Assembly: GCA_024114885.1 (NCBI GenBank)
Contig: CP099423.1
Span: forward strand, 372,001-436,000
Origin: Septoria linicola
Taxonomy: Eukaryota; Ascomycota; Dothideomycetes; Mycosphaerellales; Mycosphaerellaceae
Length of the DNA stretch: 64,000 bases
Direction of reading: 5' to 3'
In this document: piece by piece, positions 31,605-41,599 of the stretch
How the letters are laid out: every line of letters begins with the position of its first letter
Position numbering within the stretch: the stretch's first letter is position 1
Position numbers and translations under genes: made by a program
Notes under the pieces: generated by a model
What the model was told of the DNA's origin: nothing
What the model saw: the letters and a program-made list of their open reading frames with translations, nothing else
Databases searched by the model: none

Positions 31605-32294
31605 ACACTCATCGTCTTGATTCGCAGACAAGATCGAGTAACACAAAAGTATGTCTCACACCAGACAAGGATGCTGTCGCGTGACTTCCTCAGCGACTCG
31701 GGATCTTTCCTTGAGCATCTCAAAAACAGCTCACAAGCTGCAAACACTTCAACGCAACTGCCTTACAACTCTCCCTTCAACATGTCCGTGACCGCACCCG
31801 ACAACATGCAGCCTGCACTCGCAAAAAGCAAACACTGCCTATCGTATGCACCGCCATTCTTTCTTCAACGACTTCATACTTCCATGGAGCTACAGCTCCC
31901 AGATCGGTGGGGTTGGTGCAGGTGAAAGTGAAGGTGCATGAAGCGGGCGTGAAAGGTCTTCTGCGGCGATGCGAAGACCCGGAGACGGCGAAGAGGGCGA
32001 TGGCGGTGGAGACGAGTACAACGCAGTCGAAGGAGATGTTGGAGTATTGAAGCATTGCGTCAAGGAAAGTTGACGCGCAATTGTGCCGTTCTGGGTCCTT
32101 ATTCGTAGTTTCAAGCGGGGCTGGCATGAGCTCCAGCTTCTTCATGCTGCGGATGATACGCCGATCGTCTGAACAATGATCAATCTTTGCGATCGTTTGG
32201 CATGCGTGCAGAACAGCTCAGACGATTCAACGCACCCCCCCGTCCATCCAACTTGGCTAATTGCTCGAACGACACTAGCGCTCGCCGATCTGCC
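31605..32294. other. Intergenic region
   Basis: No gene supported. On the minus strand a 122-codon frame (31777-32145) with a hydrophobic segment and C-rich composition could be a gene remnant, but nothing identifies it. Confidence 0.5.
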
Positions 32295-33799
32295 TTACAC
32301 GATCTGTCTCTCCAAAGTCAACACGACGGGCGGATTATCGCCGCCAAATCGTTGCTGGAAAGCGTCCACATTGCCCGTCAGAGCGAGAAGGCACCGCGGT
32401 CACTGGTCCGACCATATATCAAGGTCGTTCCCTCTGCGGGAGCTGTTGATGATAATTAGCATTAGCCACGCATCGTTCAGTACGTCCAGTGAGTGCTTAC
32501 CGGAGTCCGAGTTGATCCATGTCGGAAAGATCGTGTTGGCAATGGTGTCGATGGTCCACTCATAAGCGTAGGGGTTAGTGTGTGGCCAAGGTAAGGCCTG
32601 TAGGCTAGACGGAGACTCACAACAGCAGATTCCGAGCCGAGAGCATCTTGGCCCCTGCCTCGTGCGAAAGAATCATCCACGATTTGGGAAGGCAATCCGG
32701 ATGGTAGCAGCAAAATTCATGATTAGAACGGCCTGGAAATGCTTGCGCGGGGTTGTGCGACTGGCTTGCTCTGCTCAGATGCATAGACATGCGCATAGCT
32801 TTCATCGTCACCTCATGAGCATGCGAACAACGACATCCTAAGGCTTTATAATGTATGAGCTCACTTGAAGTTTTGCTGGCTCAAGTCATTGGGAATATCT
32901 CGATTGTTCGCATTCACTCCCAGCGAGAAGTACACCAAATCAGGAAATCGCGCCGAGTTCAAGGTAATGATATTCGCTTGGCTGAATGTAGTGGAAGTCT
33001 CGGCTCCTGCTGGTGTTTCGAGACGGACCAGGAGCGGGTCTATGCCTCCTTGAAGAGGCGCGCGGAATGCGTCGAATGCAAAATCACGCTGCACGAGGCC
33101 GTAGTCTGTACCGTCTGTGCCGGTGACTCGGATGGCGAATGTTGCTGTGGGGATGAGAGATGATGTGCTGCGGAGCGAGTTAGAGGCTGGAAGATCTATC
33201 TAGATCGGACAATGGACGAACGTGGTTGAAGCAGTGGTAGTTGAGGCAGTCGTTGTAGATGCAGTCGTGGTAGATACGGTCGTGGTTGAAGCAATTGTTG
33301 TAGAGGGACTTGTCGTGGAAGAGCTCGTGATAATGAGGGAGCTAGTCGTCGTTGCACCTGATGTGCTCTGACTTGTGCTCTTCGTGTTAGTCTTCGTGGT
33401 ACTTGTCGTGACGCTTTTCGTGGGGGTGCTGGTGACCTTCGTTGGGCAAGGACAAGATTTGTCGTAGAAACGGCGAGTTGCTCCATAGCCACTCTTGAGA
33501 TTACCGTGGACAGGCGCCGAATACAAGCTACAGCTATCTTTGTCGACTGCGTAGCTCTGGCACTTTGAGCTTTGCTTGCAATGACGAAGACATTGTGCTT
33601 GGATGCAAGCGCCAAGGATCGTCTTGTAACTTCCTGGACGATTTTTATCGTAGCCAACAGCGCCGCATGTCCCGCGGCTGTCTGATCTTGCTATGGGAGG
33701 CAAATGAAGCGACTGTGATTGATCTGGAGGTCCTGCCGCGACCTCTGCGCTGACACCTAAGGTGAGCAACAGGCCTGAAATGAGGGTCGAGAGACGCAT
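32295..33799 (-). pseudogene. Secreted PAN/apple-like protein with Thr/Ser-rich stalk, decayed
   Basis: ATG at 33799 gives a signal peptide (MRLSTLISGLLLTLGVSA), then a cysteine-rich PAN-like domain (GTCGAVGYDK, CIQAQCLRHC, CQSYAVD, CSLYS) and a long Thr/Ser/Ala stalk with TTTAS-type repeats. The frame meets TAG at 33200-33202 but continues beyond it in the same frame with coding-like sequence (ATFAIRVTGTDGTDYGLV... to QQNFK), then a further part (CCYHPDCLP, WTIDTIANTIFPTWINSDS, and TGNVDAFQQRFGG) with splices and at least one frame change near 32380. Such proteins are secreted by plant-associated ascomycetes; the function is unknown. The TAG and frame shift suggest it is no longer made in full, though a short stalked form ending at the TAG could be. 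Confidence 0.65.
33200..33445 (-). repeat. Thr/Ser-coding degenerate repeat
   Basis: It encodes repeated TTTxST-like units (TTTASTTTASTTTAS) in the stalk of the secreted protein. Such tracts are O-glycosylated and prone to length change. Confidence 0.7.
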
Positions 33800-34872
33800 G
33801 CTGAGCGCGTGGTCGCAATGGTCGAGAGTAAGCGAGAGCTGTGGCACCCTGCGTGGCACAGGCGTATCATATAGGAGAGCACATCCCGTCTTCGCTTATA
33901 GAGGATGGCTTTCCGGCCGCATTAGTCGACTTTTAGCGCTGCGGAGAAATCAAGACCATCTGGCCAGGTGCTTTATTACATTCTCTCGACACTGTTCACA
34001 CTGTGTCAACACATCTTGCAAACTCTTGCGCCCGCTGATTGACATCACTCAACATTGTCGTCCATGTTGAGCATTACCCTTCTTTGACAGGTTTGTTGCA
34101 GCCCGCGCGAGGTAGGCCTAGACCCATTACAGTAGAATGAAAAAGCCACAATGCACAACATCGCAGCTTGACAGGAAGTGGCATCGCCCTTCACTCAATT
34201 CAGCTCCCACGTGGTTGACCACGGGAAAATCACCATCATATCTTTTATCCTTCACGGCGCTTGCAGGATTGATCATACTTGTGAAGTTCTCTTGTCTATC
34301 CAAGATACCGCTGGCAAGACTGAATCCAAGAAAGTGTTCGTGCAGGAAGGGGCGGATCAAGATCAGCCTCCTGGCGGATGCGCTCCGCGTTCAGAGCACA
34401 CTCAGCCAGCCACAAAACGATACGTTCCGGGCTTGGCGATTATGTTCGATTTGCTTGCAACTCAGATAAAGCAAGATAGATGGAACGCACGGCGCGAGTA
34501 GAGTGCATGCGACAACATTATTTGAGCGTTTTGGAGAGAAATAAAGTTCACGAGATGTTGTTGGAATGAATGGAGAAATCAAGCGGACAGTGGAGGCCAC
34601 GGAGATCTTCCGGGCTCCGAAACTCTATTTCACCGTATTCAAAACTCCTAAGTTTAACTAGTCGCCTTGCAATCTTGCTGCATCATTCAGACAACCATGC
34701 CAAATTATGAATGGTCTTGAGCCGTAGTAGTGCGATGGCAAGTTCCATGTAAGTGGTAGCCTTCAGCTGTCGAACAGTTGCTGCGGCTAGCCAAGCTGCT
34801 TGGTCGATCACGACTTCAAGCACCATCCATAATTGACACAAGACACCGGATCCTCCCCGAGAGACTACAGAT
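33800..34872. other. 1.1-kb intergenic region
   Basis: Frames of about 107-110 codons overlap at 34137-34501 but have no ATG plus domain combination I trust. Nothing else seen. Confidence 0.5.
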
Positions 34873-35370
34873 ATGAGCGATGCAATGTCCCCCTCAGGCT
34901 TTTACGCCGTGTATGTCCTCGGCAGTGCCCAAGCCAGTGGGACTCTCGGCGGCGTCTGCGCTGTGCTCCGCTCCTCATACCATATCCTCAGACGATCGCC
35001 AGTCCGCCCAAGCTTCCTTCGAACTACTGGTATCATCGGATCTATACCCTTCGGCCTTAGCATGGGTGTCTTTGCAGTTGGTCGTCTGCAGTTAGGCTCC
35101 AACTTTGCGCAAGAAGTGGAAGAAGAGATCAGCTTCAGACCTGGCGGTGTGACACCGGAGCTGCTGAGACAGTATCATGTTGTCCAGATCAGCACGATTG
35201 CTGCAGGCGCGAGTCTGACTGCTTTCGCTACGCGAGGAGCTGGAGGTGGGAAGTTGCTAAAGGTAGTGGGAGCAGGATATCTGGGAGCGGTAGCGTCTTC
35301 GCCGCTGGGCTCGGCGTATTTTGCGTATCGGCGTATTGATCGCAGGATGGATGAGGTCAAGAGGGCGTAG
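34873..35370 (+). CDS. Small multi-pass membrane protein, family member 2
   Basis: It is 165 residues from ATG. Four hydrophobic stretches near residues 11-32, 52-75, 112-128 and 136-152 alternate with basic loops (RSSYHILRRSPVRP). The last segments (GAGYLGAVASSPLGSAYFAYRRID) align with family member 3 (IVGGASLGLLASVPFTAISLDSCD). RPSFLRTTG and RPLFLHTTG are also shared with member 3. It is intact; no function known. Fungal proteins of this shape are often annotated only as hypothetical. Confidence 0.7.
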   Translation: MSDAMSPSGFYAVYVLGSAQASGTLGGVCAVLRSSYHILRRSPVRPSFLRTTGIIGSIPFGLSMGVFAVGRLQLGSNFAQEVEEEISFRPGGVTPELLRQYHVVQISTIAAGASLTAFATRGAGGGKLLKVVGAGYLGAVASSPLGSAYFAYRRIDRRMDEVKRA

Positions 35371-35739
35371 AGATGAAGGTGGTGGCGACGACTATCTTCA
35401 AACCCTGCATTGCTCTGCGGGAATTCTGATCAGTGGTGGCACAAAGATAAGTCTACAGAGGAAAGGATACATGCCACTCGAAGAGCTTCGGCGGCATCAA
35501 CTTGGCTGCTCCACCAAGATCAGCTCAATCTTAATCTACCAGCATCGGAGGCCTGAGGATGAACATGCGAGTGGCAGTGCTGTTGTGTAACGCGAAGTCG
35601 TCGTCCAACGTTACACAATATGGGTCGCTGCGGGTCGTCGAGACAGGGATGTCCCGGCGAACACAACTATTAAGTCTGCCGCCCACACGTTTTCCTCTTC
35701 CCAACAACAGTACTGACAGAGCAAATCACTTTTGGCACT
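35371..35739. other. Intergenic region
   Basis: Nothing supported in 370 bp between two tandem family members. Confidence 0.45.
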
Positions 35740-36512
35740 ATGATCATCAAAACTCCAGAAAGTATCACCACGTCTCGCGATCTTCTCGAGCACAACGATC
35801 GCTTGACAGATGGAGAGATAATGCAGACATGGGTCTTTGGAGCCGCACATCTCAGCGCCTTCGCCGGAACCTTCTACGCTTCAGTTCAGGCCGTCAATCA
35901 AATCGACAGGAAGCCCAGGATACGTCCACTTTTTCTTCATACCACAGGTCTCACAGCGAGCCTTTGTTTTGCAACTCTCCTGAGTGCCACTTTGATTCAT
36001 CGGCTGGTGATCAGAGGCGCTTGGGCAATGCATTCGTGACGAGGATTGACAGGAAGAAGAAGCTCTTCGTTGAAGATCTGGAACGCTATCAGGGCGTAGG
36101 ACTCCTTGGAGCCATGTTCGGGTCGAATATCGTTATGATCAGACGATGCGACTTTAAAGGTGTGCTTCCGAAAATTGTGGGAGGAGCCTCGCTAGGATTG
36201 TTGGCCTCAGTTCCGTTCACTGCGATCTCGCTGGACAGCTGCGATGTTCGACGACGTCTGCAACTGTTGGAGATGTCTGTGGCATCGGACACACTGGCTT
36301 CACGTCCACCAGTGCCCGAAAAACGATCCGCGTCTCCGGCTTCTGCTCAATCGAGAGGGACGGTATTCGAGGCAGTGCGAGACCAGTCGAGCTCAAGCAA
36401 AACCACGAACGCTGGTCCGGCTTCGCATGATTGGCTGGGATTCGACTTGCAGCGACCTCTTGTGGTGCTCATCACGACAACTCTCTTGTTTGTTTGGCAG
36501 CTGCCACGATAA
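35740..36512 (+). pseudogene. Small multi-pass membrane protein, family member 3, frameshifted
   Basis: ATG at 35740 gives two hydrophobic segments (AHLSAFAGTFYASVQAV; LTASLCFATLLSATLI) with the shared RPLFLHTTG between them. This frame stops at 36039. The following part, FVEDLERYQGVGLLGAMFG, IVGGASLGLLASVPF, a Pro/Ser-rich linker and a last hydrophobic segment to 36512, is in another frame. The switch lies near 36020 and needs one missing base. A GT-AG intron of 46 bp can be drawn (GTGATC...GACAG) but puts the second part out of frame. The C-terminal extension with an extra membrane segment is absent from member 2. Confidence 0.62.
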
Positions 36513-37121
36513 TCTCAGAGTCAGGCAAGCTTCACTGCTTTAGATCAGACCCTTCTATGTCTTCACACTAGAAGCTCGAAGTTCGTGGCGTGAGGATCTG
36601 AATTCGTTTCAGCATGTCTTTCACTCTGGGCCTCGTATGCCTGGTCAGAGCGAAGGGCATAGGTATATACATAGCTAATGACAGAGCTTCACGAGGCACC
36701 GACCACTCCACTTCTGGGCTTCACACTGTGGTCACTAGCTTAACGAGGCGTCATCACGGATGGCGGCATTGTCGGTAGCGGGCATGCGATAACCACACAT
36801 GCAGGATCGTCTTGCAGTGTTTGATTCTCTGTTTGCCCGCATTTCAACCACGGAACACGATTCCGCGACATTCTGAGGCAACTATTGTTCGATCGCCTTC
36901 GCTTTGGCTTGACCGGCCCCACTATCGCAGACAATAGCTTTGCTGGCTCTCATTGTCGAGTGAATGTTGTTGCTTCCTCAGTTCGGAAATCACAGAAGAT
37001 TCTTTCTCAATGTAACTCGTTGCACAGATTCGCACTTGTTGCAGAAGCTTCTTCCTCAACATCGCATTTTGGACATATTCGTCCATTGGTTCAACAACTC
37101 AGGCACGCGCGAATCCGCAAC
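36513..37121. other. Intergenic region upstream of DUF6604 copy 2
   Basis: No separate gene. The frame of the DUF6604 copy is open upstream to 36885, but the similarity to copy 1 begins at 37122. Confidence 0.5.
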
Positions 37122-39852
37122 ATGGCTTCCATGCCGCTGGTCGGCACGTACAAGAGATACAAAGCCGGGATTCAGAAGCTTGTCACTTGGCTGGGGGAGT
37201 CCGCAAATCGTTGTAGATCGCAGTCTACAGCTAAGAAGTCGCCCAAGAAAGTCGCAAATACCGCAAAGAAAGTCACCACGGCCGAACTCGTCGAACTTGC
37301 AAAAGTTATCGTCGACTCGAAAAGTCCGGTCGTCGAGATCGGCATTGATATCCTTGATGTTTGCAAAGATGCCATCAATGGTCGGTCATCTGCTTCGAAG
37401 TGGTACCAAGCTATAGCCAAGCAAAATTTGACTTCCAAGGAAGCCGAAGTGCTCGCCGCGTCTAACAACAGCCACTTACACTTCCTGAAAATCCTCGAAA
37501 ATGTCTTTGAGACTCTACGACGAGAGCACAAGGCGCGGCGCCCGAAGCGCAAGAAACAGGTGCCCAAGCTTGCAAGCGACACAGACGACCTGACGAATTT
37601 GTATCAGCACCTACAGCTTGGCGACCTCGAGAGTGATGATGAAGGCACCGCGCCACCACAAGCTAGGTCTACGCCGACGCCAACACATTCTGCGTCGGAC
37701 GGCCCCACGTACGAACTTGATAATGAGGCCGAGGACAAATCATTCGCTCTCTACTGCTCGTTCAAGGACTTCTTCGACATCAGGATGTATGTGCGATCTG
37801 TCTGACACGCCTACAAGGACGGTAACATGACGTTCATGGCCGCTGCAAAGGTCACACAGGCTGCGATGATGCTCAATTCTGAGTCGGCTCGCGCTTTTGA
37901 GGATGCTCATCCAGATCTTACAACGTTCGACATGATTATCAACCACCTAGGATGTCACAGCTTTCTCCACGTGGCGACTTGGACACAGCTCAAGGAATAT
38001 ACGGAGGATACACGGAGTCGAATTCCTTCTCACGAAGAGTCTTCCGATCTACTCTGCATGCGTGCATGGCGCGTGCTGAACAAATTCCGTCAGATACAGC
38101 GCTATGTTTGGGTAAGCGACGATGAGAGACAATGCGCGCCGTTCTTCGGCAAGAAGCCTGAGGAAACTTGGCCAAGTCACCCACTATCCAAGGTTCTCAT
38201 CGACGTTGCGTTCAAGATTCGCGAGACATATCCGTGGCTCTTGACGGAGAGCTGGGATTTCGACAGATGCGGGCGGTTTGCCGGTCTTGCGTCAGTGCTC
38301 GACCCCTATACACGCCAGCTGCTAGCGATTATGCGATTCAAGACGTTTGACGCTGCCGATGTAGCAAGCACACAGATCTACCTTGACATTTTCGACGCTT
38401 TGCAAGGCGATATGCCACGCGGTCTGAGTGAAGCACAGATGACCGTCGAACACGCAAAGGCTGATGAGCAGGCGGATCACGATCGACTTAGCGAAGAACT
38501 CGGCTTGGACAACTGAGACTTGCTGCAAGCGCTCGATGGTGTAAGACAATGATGTCGCGTACCGCTTCCTTCTGAGCAAGTCCAAGAAGACGAGATCGAT
38601 GGCTGGATCCTTACGAGTCCGCTAAGCCTTGAGGAAGTTTTCGTGCCGAGAGAAATGATGGCGGCTCTGCCATTGCTCGCCATTTCTGCCATCGAAGTCG
38701 AGAACTACTTCCGGCACATAATCAAGATCGGTGTTCTATCCTCAGAAACCAAAGCACTGTCTGCAGCGTATCTGTACAAAGCCGGTCAAGCCGCAGGCTT
38801 CATCGAAAAAGACTGAGGCGATATGGAGTTCTTTATCGAGCACCAGAACCTCCTTGGTACATTTCTGCGCCGAGGCGAACCCAATCTTCGTTCCGTCGCG
38901 ATACAGTACGCGGTCGCCGTGGGCGTGCCTCTGGCGCAGGCCACGAAGGCCACGACAACGAGCCTGAAACTTCCGACTGGAGCTGCTCTCAGTCAGAAAG
39001 CAATCCAATGTACGCCTTGTTGTCGGTACACCGATCTACGTCTCAAACCCTGTCCCAGAAAGGGCGGCGAGCCAGATGTCTCCTCGCAGACGCGACTGCT
39101 CTACGAGCTCGTGCGTAGCCATGGAACCACGATCAGAGACGCTGCAATCCACGAGCAGTGGCGCCAGACCAAGAAATTGTCAGCCTGTCAGCTGTTGCAT
39201 GTCGCACTTGAGGTGATCATCGATGATGAGCCACACATGCACTTCGACTACGACCAGTTCCTCTCTGGTTGCTGTAGGCTTCTGAGCGAGGCCGAGCTCC
39301 ACTATTCGCGACACTCGCGGTTCGGCAGTCGCCGTCGTTACGACCTTCACGCGCTCAAGGGCGAGTATTCCACGGTGGTGCACAATATCATATCTGAAGC
39401 AGCAGACATGGAGCTCCGAGAACGTCCCTTGGCCAACACCATGCTTGCCAAAGTCTGCAAAATGCTGGAGAGCCATATCAGTACCTATGGTGGACAGTGC
39501 AAGAAGAAGGCTCTAGATCGCTCGAGTGGTGACCTGAGAGCAGCCAGCGAGCTCGAACTCCTTCACAAATCGACATCAGAGGCGGACGCTCAAGGCAAAG
39601 GCCAAAGCCCGCCGCCAGAAGCAAGTGCGACATACAGGCCACTTGACCCTGGCGATGCCAACGCCAGTCTATACGGCTCCAAGACACATCCGGCAATAGA
39701 AAAATTGCGTGAAGCGACACAAAAAGAGTTTGAGGCGTGGAGCCTCAAGCAAGACGTTCCAGAGTCAGTGCTGCTTGAGCAGCTCGAAGGAACCTTGCAA
39801 AAGAACTATAGCCGGGTGGGCTGCACCAAGAAAGTCGCCCTCGAGATTCAGG
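37122..39852 (+). pseudogene. DUF6604 domain protein, copy 2, 5' part, split by the hAT insertion
   Basis: The start MASMPLVG and the domain (TYKRYKAGIQKLVTWLG, TTAELVELAKVIV, HLHFLKILENVFETLRREHK) match DUF6604 and align with copy 1. A single frame runs from 37122 to the transposon junction at 39852, about 910 codons, without any frameshift. It is interrupted only by four TGA codons at 37803-37805, 38514-38516, 38550-38552 and 38814-38816. At the first, copy 1 has a Trp (RSV-stop-HAYKDG versus DAWCDWQAGD), so TGG to TGA is likely. The hAT-like transposon then interrupts the codon after LEIQ. The rest is at 56508-56638. It cannot make a full protein. Confidence 0.88.
39845..39852 (+). repeat. 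Target-site duplication GATTCAGG, left copy
   Basis: Eight bases directly before the transposon terminus CAGACTGGTC, repeated exactly at 56500-56507. Eight bp is the length made by hAT transposases. Confidence 0.9.
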
Positions 39853-39874
39853 CAGACTGGTCCACAAGTAAGTA
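39853..39874 (+). repeat. hAT terminal inverted repeat, left
   Basis: Begins CAGACTGGTC and ends CAAGTAAGTA. It pairs with 56478-56499 at 19 of 22 positions. Confidence 0.88.
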
Positions 39875-39985
39875 ATGCAAGTGAAGATATCTTCACTTGC
39901 TTACTTGCCATTTAGTACTCTCGCTGCTTACTTGTCAAGTAAGTAAGACAATCTCTACTCACTTGCACAAGCCTTACTTGCTCGG
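39869..39985. repeat. Subterminal GCAAGTAAG/CTTACTTGC repeats, left end of hAT
   Basis: Several copies in both orientations, including the near-palindrome GCAAGTGAAGATATCTTCACTTGC at 39878-39901. These are typical transposase-binding subterminal repeats. CA and TG are still present here, so RIP has spared this stretch. Confidence 0.8.
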
Positions 39986-40069
39986 TGACGCTAGCTATAA
40001 GCGGTAGTGTATTGCGATATCGAATGAATACTAGTCTATCTCAACCGTGTTAGTGCTGTTTGCTATTAC

Positions 40070-41150
40070 TATTATTGCCGTAGGTGTTATTAGCTACGTA
40101 ATGCGCCTAAATAGCGTACTAGTTAGCGTAATGAAACCGCTATTAATCTATAACTTTAGAGTAACTAAATATCGCATAGTTTCACTATATAACTATCGTC
40201 TACGTAGTTGTAACACGTCGCTAGTAACGCTAAATTGTCGCTTAGGCTCGTTACTTATTACCGGATAGGTATATATATCTAACGCTAACTATACTAGGCT
40301 TGGCTATTATCGTCTCTTTTTAATCTAGTAAGGTATTAGTAACTAGCTTATATTGAGCTTAACTACCTTCTTCCGCTTCTTACTATAGTACTATATATAC
40401 TCGTCTATAGCTATATTATTATCGCTATCGCTATCGCTATCGTTATTAATTATAAGCGAGTAGATAACGTAGCGAGTAGCTATACTAGGAGCGCGTAGAC
40501 CGACTATCGACGTAGAAGGCCTCCTATACTTATCTTTATATATGTTCTATAGCCGTTAGATAGTAGCCTTAGTCCTTACGATCTAATCTTTATCGTTACT
40601 AGCCTATCGTTATTATTTATCTAGTTTCTTAATAAACCGTTATTTTATATTCGGATAGAGTACTACTATAGCTACGTAAACAGGCGTTTCGTCTATCTTA
40701 GTAAAGTAATCGTTATACTTAGTCTAACTAAGCTTAATACTAGCGTAGAAGTACTATTATATAGTAAGTTAGTTAGATAGGTCGTTCCGTATATCGGCTT
40801 TAGTACGTAGTTATCGTTATTATTCGCTATCGATACGCTATTTACGCTTCGGTAGTTAGAGGTTATTATCGATTAGATACTAGATAATAAGCGCTTTAAA
40901 GTAACTTATTAGTACCTCTATTACTAGTAGTACTTACTAAATAGTACTAAACTTACTACCGCTAGTACCCTATAGTGTCTTTATTACTATCTTTAATAGC
41001 TAGAGGATCTCGCGATACTACTTAATTATATACTAATCGTCGTCTATTAATTAATTACGGACGATAGAAGGCTCTAGCTTTATATAGTGCCTATTAGGGT
41101 GTTTCTTAGTCTACTTCTATATAGCTATATACTACTTATCTACCTCTTGT
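40070..41150 (-). pseudogene. hAT transposase remnant, 3' part
   Basis: RIP-mutated sequence read on the minus strand. The best-preserved piece is at about 40500-40680. The frame is broken by many TAG/TAA codons. In 40861-41040 there is one TG and no CA. A short TATCGC tandem repeat (about 40423-40446) is also present. Confidence 0.65.
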
Positions 41151-41155
41151 TCGTA
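41151..41155. repeat. Gypsy target-site duplication TCGTA, left copy
   Basis: Five bases before the 5' LTR, repeated at 47814-47818. Confidence 0.85.
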
Positions 41156-41327
41156 TATAAGAGCTAGGTAAGGTCGAAGGCTAAGACCCGCCTTAGGCTC
41201 GTAGGCTTGGCGCACGGTATAATTATAGTACGCGTATATATCCGAAAGAAGGTAAGAATTAGTCTTACGATATCCTAATAGTCTTATTAGGAGGGCGCTC
41301 TATATATTACTATATACCTCTTTTATA
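41156..41327 (+). repeat. Gypsy 5' LTR (172 bp)
   Basis: Starts TATAAGAG and ends TTTTATA, i.e. TGTAA...TTACA after RIP. It is nearly identical to 47642-47813. Confidence 0.92.
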
Positions 41328-41599
41328 ATTCTAATTCTTCTCCTTCTAAGGGTAGTAATCTATAGAGGCCTATAGCTCTCCGACGTAACGTAGGTACGGC
41401 GCCGCTAGGGCTCGTAATAGGCGAAGTAGACGATTAAGGTAATCCTATAGATACTAACGAGGTTTAGGAGTAGGAGTCTACTAGTATAACCGAAGACAGT
41501 ACGTAGGTAGAACGTATATAGCTTAAGGCTAAGAACTAGGAACTACGTCGTCGCTTAGAGGTACGCGCTCTACGACGAGAGAATAATCGGCTCCTTATA

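Noticed and set aside
34137..34501. Overlapping frames of 107-110 codons
   Set aside because: Two frames are equally open on the same strand, one without ATG; no supporting feature.
36000..36060. 46-bp GT-AG intron in membrane protein family member 3
   Set aside because: Splicing leaves the downstream part out of frame with a stop; a 1-bp deletion fits better.
39853..39874. First thought that the element ended at CAAGTAAGTA with flanks CTGGTCCA/GCGACCAG
   Set aside because: Those flanks are not duplicates. Extending the inverted repeat outward to CAGACTGGTC reveals a perfect 8-bp duplication.
40047..40268. 73-codon frame inside the hAT element
   Set aside because: Lies in RIP-mutated DNA on the strand opposite to the transposase; chance frame.
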